The notes under the pieces were generated by a model, which was not told the origin of the DNA, did not search any database, and was given only the letters and a program-made list of their open reading frames with translations. Shown piece by piece: positions 1 through 4,469 of a DNA stretch of 6,387 nucleotides. Location of the stretch: contig JAGXHZ010000010.1 of the NCBI GenBank assembly GCA_024635855.1, forward strand, positions 1 through 6,387, in the 5' to 3' direction. The DNA comes from Sulfuricurvum sp. Its GTDB lineage: Bacteria; Campylobacterota; Campylobacteria; Campylobacterales; Sulfurimonadaceae. How positions within the stretch are numbered: position 1 is the first letter of the stretch; each line of letters begins with the position of its first letter. Made by a program: the position numbers and the translations under genes.

Positions 1-112
1 ACAAACCAGGATCTAAACCAAAAGTGTATCCTTTATCTTTTGATAAACCATTATCTACAGCCCATCTTCTATTTCCATCGGGAATTATTCCGATATGGTT
101 TGGTATTCTCAT
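1..112 (-). CDS. cis-prenyltransferase (undecaprenyl diphosphate synthase family), N-terminal fragment
   Basis: Only the first 37 codons lie in the window; the gene continues beyond base 1. The ATG at 112-110 follows an AGGGTGA-type ribosome binding site (about 119-125). The N-terminus reads [18 protein letters not shown], matching the family signature P-x-H-hhhhxDGNxRWA. D12 corresponds to the catalytic/Mg-binding aspartate of UppS (Asp26 in E. coli). Known enzymes of this family condense isopentenyl diphosphate onto an allylic diphosphate in cis configuration, making the lipid carrier for peptidoglycan and glycans. Two details are unlike housekeeping UppS: proline instead of the usual methionine before DGN, and a following [10 protein letters not shown] segment where typical enzymes have a GHxxG helix. 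It may therefore be a divergent second paralogue. Family assignment is good; the precise product cannot be decided from 37 residues. Confidence 0.75.
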   Translation of the reverse strand, partial: MRIPNHIGIIPDGNRRWAVDNGLSKDKGYTFGLDPGL

Positions 113-132
113 ATTATCACCCTTTAATTATG

Positions 133-152
133 ATGCTAATTCAAAATAGCAT
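133..152. repeat. inverted repeat in the prenyltransferase leader
   Basis: ATGCTA (133-138) and TAGCAT (147-152) are exact reverse complements around an 8-base AT-rich centre, and two further inner bases can pair. The element lies 20 bases upstream of the prenyltransferase ATG, between the predicted promoter and the ribosome binding site. It could be an operator half-site pair or a small leader hairpin. There is no T-tract in the correct orientation, so it is not a typical intrinsic terminator. Confidence 0.4.
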
Positions 153-177
153 ATGCCTTCATAACACTTCTTCGAAA

Positions 178-186
178 AGTATAACA
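178..186 (-). promoter_or_regulatory. putative extended -10 promoter for the prenyltransferase
   Basis: On the minus strand the sequence reads TGTTATACT, an extended -10 (TGn followed by a TATAAT-like hexamer). No good -35 box is visible around 201-206, as is common for extended -10 promoters. Transcription would start near 171 and give a leader of about 60 bases containing the inverted repeat at 133-152. The assignment rests only on motif and position. Confidence 0.35.
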
Positions 187-340
187 TTCTACTTGTTGCA
201 TATAATAATTAGTTAAAATATTTAATAATATTTTATGAGTGCATAGTAGAAATCAATTGAAAGGTCATCTGTAGGTTTACACCCAGTTTATAAGTTCTCT
301 TGACTTTGATTCTATATAACTTCTACTAAGTTTTATCATT

Positions 341-376
341 TAAAAAATCATTAAAAAATCATTCGTGAAATATAAA
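341..376 (+). promoter_or_regulatory. putative hsp20 promoter: two phased A-tracts plus -10 box
   Basis: Two exact head-to-tail copies of TAAAAAATCAT (341-351 and 352-362) place A6 tracts 11 bases apart, about one helical turn, which favours DNA bending. A TATAAA -10-like box follows at 371-376. Campylobacterota housekeeping promoters are known for a conserved -10 with periodic AT-rich stretches instead of a -35, and this arrangement fits. Transcription would start near 383, about 27 bases before the ATG at 410, which supports that start over the GTG at 365. Confidence 0.45.
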
Positions 377-397
377 ATAACTCCGTACAAAAATACC

Positions 398-403
398 AAG
401 GAG
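398..403 (+). promoter_or_regulatory. ribosome binding site of hsp20 (decides the start)
   Basis: A full AAGGAG Shine-Dalgarno sequence lies 6 bases before the ATG at 410-412. The in-frame GTG at 365 has no comparable site and would lie upstream of the predicted -10 box, so translation should begin at 410. Confidence 0.8.
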
Positions 404-409
404 TTTATT

Positions 410-829
410 ATGTTAATTGCAAAATACCGCCCTCTAGCTGATTATATGAAGTTCAATTCACTTTTAAGTGAATTTGATAATAAAGAGTCTACATTAAGTG
501 GATTTACGCCGGTAGTAAATACGCGTGAAGGTGAATTTGCTTACCACGTAGATGCTGATCTTCCCGGTGTTAAAAAGGAAGATATAAAAGTCAATGTCAA
601 AGGCAATATGATCACTATCTCGGGTGAACGGCATGATAATAAAGAGACGGATGAAAAAGGTTATCACCGTATTGAGACTTCTTTTGGAAAATTTGAACGC
701 AGTTTCACCCTCCCTGAAGGTGTTGATGTTGAAAATATTACGGCATCCAACGAAGATGGTGTATTGGAAGTAATCATTCCTAAACTAAAAAGTGAGACTG
801 AAAAAGTCAAAAAAATTGAAGTAAAATAG
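410..829 (+). CDS. hsp20: small heat-shock protein, Hsp20/alpha-crystallin family
   Basis: This 139-residue cytoplasmic protein has the usual length for bacterial small heat-shock proteins. Such proteins are ATP-independent holdases that bind unfolding proteins and keep them refoldable by DnaK/ClpB. A short N-terminal arm (1-31) precedes the alpha-crystallin beta-sandwich (about 32-126). Visible hallmarks are DADLPGVKKEDI (48-59), ITISGER (68-74), FGKFERSFTLP (92-102) and the signature DGVLEVIIPK (116-125, with G-V-L at 117-119). The C-terminal tail ends in the oligomerisation motif I-x-V (IEV, 136-138). The start is set by the AAGGAG site at 398-403. The next gene begins only 2 bases after its stop, so the two are probably cotranscribed and translationally coupled. 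No HrcA or HspR operator is visible upstream. Family assignment is very secure. Confidence 0.95.
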   Translation: MLIAKYRPLADYMKFNSLLSEFDNKESTLSGFTPVVNTREGEFAYHVDADLPGVKKEDIKVNVKGNMITISGERHDNKETDEKGYHRIETSFGKFERSFTLPEGVDVENITASNEDGVLEVIIPKLKSETEKVKKIEVK

Positions 830-831
830 AT

Positions 832-2316
832 ATGAAAAATGTCGTCATCCATGAAAAATTCGGCACAGACGATTTGCTCACTCTTGAAAGTAACGTTATG
901 GCATGGTCAAATAAGGCAGTTGATGATGTTGTTGTTAGCAATGATGTTACATTTGACAATAAATACAAAAATCACGTCTTTGAAAATGGTACGGTTATCG
1001 GTCGTACCAATGTGGAGCTCACGTGTGAAATGGCGACAAAACTGGCCGAATCTTTTGGTTCACTTCTTCCGGTAGGATCTACTGTCTATGTTTCACGAGA
1101 TTATCATAAAAGTTCAAGGATGTTGAAACGTGCTTTTTTAGGCGGTTTACTTTCGACTGGAATTAATGTCTTTGATTTAAAACTCACCTCCCCTACTGTT
1201 ATGCGCTTTAGTTTGGCGAATAACGATCACATCGTTGCCGGAGTTCATTTTGAGCAATCCTTTGAATGCCAGTGCAGTACTCAAATTGGATTTTTTACCG
1301 ACGAAGGTCTCAATATCGATACCGGCAAAGAAAAAGCAATCGAGCGTATTTTTTTTAGAGAAAGTTTTTTAAGAGTAGACTATACGGATATCGGAGAAAT
1401 ATACGAAAACGGCTATCTTGACAATAGCTATATCAACCATTTTCTCGAAAGTCTCGACATTTTAGCCATCAAGCATAAAAAATTTCATCTTGCCATTGAT
1501 CTGTTGCATGGAACAGCATCATCTATTTTTCCAGCTATTTTACATGAACTGGACGTTGATTCTGTGATACTAAATGCCTACCATAATGATAAAAAACTGA
1601 CCGAACTTCCCAATCAGCTCCTAAAATCCAAACGAGAACTCTCTGAAATTATTATCGGTATGAAATTGAATTTGGGTCTTATAATATACCCGGATTTCAA
1701 AACGCTTGATATTGTTTGCAATACTGGAATTATTTTGGAGCGTTACATTGCTATATTCGTTTTTTTGGAGCTTTTAAATCGTGACGGTCATAAAAAAAGA
1801 GTGTTATTGCCTGCATGGGCTCCCGACTTTATGGATCACCGTTTTCAAAATCTAAGCATTGACCGCTTAAAAATCAGTAATCTAAAAGGAGCTGAACTGC
1901 AACAATACGATTTCATCGCAACAACAGAAGGTAACTATTTATTTAGTGAGTTTAGCTTTCATTTTGATTCGCTTTTTTCCAGTATGAAACTAATCGAGAT
2001 GCTCAGCCGTGAGAGTGAATTTATCAGCGATATTGCAATGAGTTTCGAACCTTTCTATTATTTTGAAACCAAAATAGCATGTGAGAACAGGCTAAAAGGT
2101 AAGATGATGCGTAAGTTGTTGGAAGACAGTCTGGATAAAAAAAACACTAATGGTGACGGAATCAAAATATGCATAAATGAAAAGGATTGGATTGTGATCA
2201 TTCCCGATCAAAACAGTGATACCCTCCGTCTCTATATCCAAGCGTTAACAACAAAAGCCGGTGAAAAAATTCTCAAAGAATATACGAAAAAAATCAAACA
2301 TTGGCTAGATGAATAA
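832..2316 (+). CDS. orphan phosphomannomutase-like protein, catalytically degenerate
   Basis: This 494-residue protein belongs to the alpha-D-phosphohexomutase fold. It most resembles the C-terminal half of the fused mannose-1-phosphate guanylyltransferase/phosphomutase-like proteins of cyanobacteria and actinobacteria. Residues 1-50 look like the tail of the left-handed beta-helix of such fusions. Domain I follows with GRTNVELTCEMATKL (57-71) and the strand VYVSRD (85-90). Where active mutases carry the phosphoserine loop (TASHNP), this protein has VAGVHFEQSF (135-144). The Mg loop (DGDxDR) is replaced around 281-294 by LGLIIYPDFKTLDI, and the phosphate loop (RPSGTEP) by IPDQNSD (457-463). 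The sugar-loop region survives as TEGNYLFSEF (365-374). Phosphomutase activity is therefore unlikely; a regulatory, binding or altered role is inferred. No nucleotidyltransferase domain precedes it. It follows hsp20 by 2 bases with no strong Shine-Dalgarno of its own, suggesting coupling. Confidence 0.75.
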   Translation: MKNVVIHEKFGTDDLLTLESNVMAWSNKAVDDVVVSNDVTFDNKYKNHVFENGTVIGRTNVELTCEMATKLAESFGSLLPVGSTVYVSRDYHKSSRMLKRAFLGGLLSTGINVFDLKLTSPTVMRFSLANNDHIVAGVHFEQSFECQCSTQIGFFTDEGLNIDTGKEKAIERIFFRESFLRVDYTDIGEIYENGYLDNSYINHFLESLDILAIKHKKFHLAIDLLHGTASSIFPAILHELDVDSVILNAYHNDKKLTELPNQLLKSKRELSEIIIGMKLNLGLIIYPDFKTLDIVCNTGIILERYIAIFVFLELLNRDGHKKRVLLPAWAPDFMDHRFQNLSIDRLKISNLKGAELQQYDFIATTEGNYLFSEFSFHFDSLFSSMKLIEMLSRESEFISDIAMSFEPFYYFETKIACENRLKGKMMRKLLEDSLDKKNTNGDGIKICINEKDWIVIIPDQNSDTLRLYIQALTTKAGEKILKEYTKKIKHWLDE

Positions 2317-2369
2317 GCCTGTATTCCTAATATATCGAAGCTCAATTACGTATTATTTCTAAAACAGTG

Positions 2370-2375
2370 TACAAT
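2370..2375 (+). promoter_or_regulatory. putative -10 box for the small acidic gene
   Basis: TACAAT sits 36 bases before the ATG at 2412 within the 95-base gap after the phosphomutase-like gene. No convincing -35 is present; TTACGT at 2346-2351, with an 18-base spacer, is the best weak candidate. The rest of the gap shows no clear terminator hairpin, so read-through from the hsp20 operon is also possible. Confidence 0.3.
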
Positions 2376-2411
2376 CCTCTTTTTACTCCATCAACCAAAG
2401 AAGGATAGTGT

Positions 2412-2780
2412 ATGCCATTTACTCCACAGCAGCGTCTAATAATCAAAGAATCGAGTGAAATTTATCGTCAGGAGATAGAGCATATCAATGATTTGATCGA
2501 TAAAGAGTCTGATAGTGATCGATGTGACCAACTCTATTTACTTCGTGCTCTCGCTACTATTGAACATGGAAACCGTATCGAATTGTTCACTAATGAAGAG
2601 GGAAGTGAAGAGTTTTTTGAAGCAATGGCAAAAGAAGTAAATCTCTATTTCCCCCATAAAAATGATTCAGAGCTGTTTGATGATATCACTGTTTTAGAAG
2701 AGTACGTGAAAAAAAGCTTCTTTGACAACCCTGCAAAAGAAAAAGATATTCTATTAAAGCTGTTGGGAATATCCCTATAG
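2412..2780 (+). CDS. small acidic protein of unknown function
   Basis: I do not recognise this 122-residue protein. The start is well supported: AAGGA at 2401-2405 lies 6 bases before the ATG. It is strongly acidic by hand count (27 Asp/Glu against 14 Lys/Arg) and looks mainly alpha-helical, with heptad-like stretches such as EIYRQEIEHINDLID (16-30). It contains one cysteine (38) and has no signal peptide or membrane segment, so it should be soluble and cytoplasmic. It ends 3 bases before the stop codon of the convergent hydrogenase large-subunit gene, so the two transcripts must meet or overlap at their 3' ends. It could be a lineage-specific conserved hypothetical. Nothing in the sequence shows a link to the hydrogenase beyond adjacency. 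Confidence 0.75.
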   Translation: MPFTPQQRLIIKESSEIYRQEIEHINDLIDKESDSDRCDQLYLLRALATIEHGNRIELFTNEEGSEEFFEAMAKEVNLYFPHKNDSELFDDITVLEEYVKKSFFDNPAKEKDILLKLLGISL

Positions 2781-2783
2781 CTT

Positions 2784-4469
2784 TTAGATAGTAGAAATTT
2801 TATACCTAGAAAGTTCTCTCCCTTTAGTATCGATTATATGAACAGCACACGCCAAACACGGATCAAACGAATGAATCACCCGTAATACTTCCAGTGGTCG
2901 TTGGGCATCTGCAAGCTTTATCCCGATAAGCGATTCTTCATACGCTCCGAGCTGTCCTGTAGCATCTCTCGGGGATGCGTTCCATGTTGTCGGTGCTACG
3001 ACTTGATAATTCGCAACTTTTGCATCTTCAATTCGGACAAAGTGACCCAATACTCCCCGGGGAACTTCAAAAATTCCTTCTCCTTTGGATGCACTTGGCA
3101 AGGCTTCAAAAGCATACTTTGTCCATGTTTCTTCATCGTAATATTTGATATTTTCGATTAAATCGCTCATAAAATCAAAAAGATAATCGCAGCATATCTG
3201 CGCTTCAACAGCACGAGCCGCATTGCGTCCGATGGTTGTAGAAAAATCAATCAGAGTCATCCCTGTATCTTTCATGAAACGATCCATATATGGCTTAATC
3301 ACTTTGGAATTTTTAACTACTCCCACGATCATTCGAGCTACTGGTCCTACTTCCATCACTTTTCCGCCATAGCGCGGAGCTTTTATCCAACTGTATTTTC
3401 CCTCACTTTTAAGCGTTCCATCCTCATTTAAATCGGTATAAAAGGGAACACACTCTTCATCGTATGGCGAGCTTGGAAGATCATGCTCATACCAAGATCG
3501 GGATGCTTCTTCTGTGATCTTAGATGGATCAAACGGCTCTATCGCATCAAAGTTATGACTTGTAAGAACACCACTTTCAAAAAGCTGTTCTTTAGAAGCC
3601 AGTCGATACCCGCCACAGCACATAAAGTTTCCACTTCCACGTCCTTCTCCCATTTTGATCGATTCTTCGTATGCTTTTACCATCATCTTCATGTCAGGTA
3701 TATACGCGCGCTCCAAGAAATCACGCGTCTCTTTAATAAGAAACATATAATCATTGAGTCGTTGAGGGTTAAGCATATCCGCAACACTGGTAACGCCACC
3801 CACAACTAGATTTTGAGGGTGTGGTGTTTTTCCGGCAAAAATAGCGATGGCTTTGGAGATGTCATGCTGAATCCGAAGTGCTTCGAGATAATGGTTCATA
3901 TGGACCAAATTTTCCTCAGGAGTCAGCCGATAGCTCTCATGTCCCCAATAACCATTAGCAAAGAGGCCCAACCGCCCTGCTTTGACGAAACTACTCAGCT
4001 TCTCTTTAACACTTTCCAAATGCCCCTCAGAGTTTCGATAAGGGCGTTCGTGATACTGTTGTGCGCTCTTGACTGCTTTGGTGCAATCGGCTTCCAATGC
4101 ACTTGTAATGTCCACAAAATCGAGTGAATGAAGATGATAATAGTGAATAATATGATCTTGTACAAAGAGAGAAAGGGTGACAAGATTACGAATGATCTCG
4201 GCATTTTGAGGAATCGTAATCCCATACGCATCTTCGACGCAACTGATAGAAGCACGATAATGGACGTTAGTACAAACACCGCAAATGCGCTGCGCTATAA
4301 GCCCTGCATCTCTGGGATCACGCCCTTTAAGAATAATCTCGATACCGCGAAACAGCTGTCCGGATGCCCATGCATCGGTAACAATATTTTCTTCATTGAT
4401 CTCGACTTCGATGCGTAAATGCCCTTCAATACGAGTGATAGGGTCAATAACGATTTTACGGTTACTCAT
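2784..4469 (-). CDS. hupL: [NiFe]-hydrogenase large (catalytic) subunit
   Basis: This 561-residue subunit carries the NiFe(CN)2CO centre that splits or forms H2. The start is ATG 4469-4467, preceded by AAAGGA at 4480-4475; the longer reading from 4580 overlaps the small-subunit end and adds 37 non-homologous residues. Visible motifs are DPITRIEGH (9-17, with the conserved Glu15), the first Ni-binding pair RICGVC (61-66; Cys63, Cys66), and the second pair DPCLACAVH (536-544; Cys538, Cys541). The 17 residues after His544 match the C-terminal peptide removed by a HupD/HyaD-type endopeptidase after nickel insertion; no such protease gene is in the window. There is no signal peptide or membrane segment. 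The start overlaps the small-subunit stop by 8 bases, giving coupled synthesis. Absence of Tat export points to cytoplasmic group 2; group 2d, described from Aquificae and Campylobacterota, is my best guess. The symbol is given by homology. Confidence 0.95.
   Translation of the reverse strand: MSNRKIVIDPITRIEGHLRIEVEINEENIVTDAWASGQLFRGIEIILKGRDPRDAGLIAQRICGVCTNVHYRASISCVEDAYGITIPQNAEIIRNLVTLSLFVQDHIIHYYHLHSLDFVDITSALEADCTKAVKSAQQYHERPYRNSEGHLESVKEKLSSFVKAGRLGLFANGYWGHESYRLTPEENLVHMNHYLEALRIQHDISKAIAIFAGKTPHPQNLVVGGVTSVADMLNPQRLNDYMFLIKETRDFLERAYIPDMKMMVKAYEESIKMGEGRGSGNFMCCGGYRLASKEQLFESGVLTSHNFDAIEPFDPSKITEEASRSWYEHDLPSSPYDEECVPFYTDLNEDGTLKSEGKYSWIKAPRYGGKVMEVGPVARMIVGVVKNSKVIKPYMDRFMKDTGMTLIDFSTTIGRNAARAVEAQICCDYLFDFMSDLIENIKYYDEETWTKYAFEALPSASKGEGIFEVPRGVLGHFVRIEDAKVANYQVVAPTTWNASPRDATGQLGAYEESLIGIKLADAQRPLEVLRVIHSFDPCLACAVHIIDTKGRELSRYKISTI

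Larger units (their letters stand above)
113..409. other. divergent intergenic region between the prenyltransferase and hsp20
   Basis: This AT-rich stretch separates two divergently read genes and contains no convincing ORF or RNA gene. It holds an extended -10-like site reading left (178-186), an inverted repeat (133-152), a TATAAT hexamer at 201-206 that cannot be assigned to a gene, and A-tract repeats with a -10-like box reading right (341-376). I see no CIRCE (HrcA) or HAIR (HspR) operator, so the heat-shock gene is not obviously under those repressors. Confidence 0.6.

Noticed and set aside
300..320. TTGACT followed by TATATAAC as a sigma-70 promoter for hsp20
   Set aside because: The two boxes are only about 7-9 bases apart, far from the required spacing of about 17.
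365..409. Upstream GTG start for the Hsp20 gene, adding 15 residues
   Set aside because: No Shine-Dalgarno precedes it, it spans the predicted -10 box, and the ATG at 410 has a full AAGGAG at 6-base spacing.
1349..1356. Run of eight T (and eight A near 2137-2144) as phase-variation tracts in the phosphomutase-like gene
   Set aside because: Such lengths are expected by chance in AT-rich coding DNA, and Campylobacterota phase variation mostly uses long G/C tracts.
2775..2791. Hairpin CTAT/ATAG at the convergent junction as a terminator
   Set aside because: The stem is only 4 AT-rich base pairs with no T-tract.
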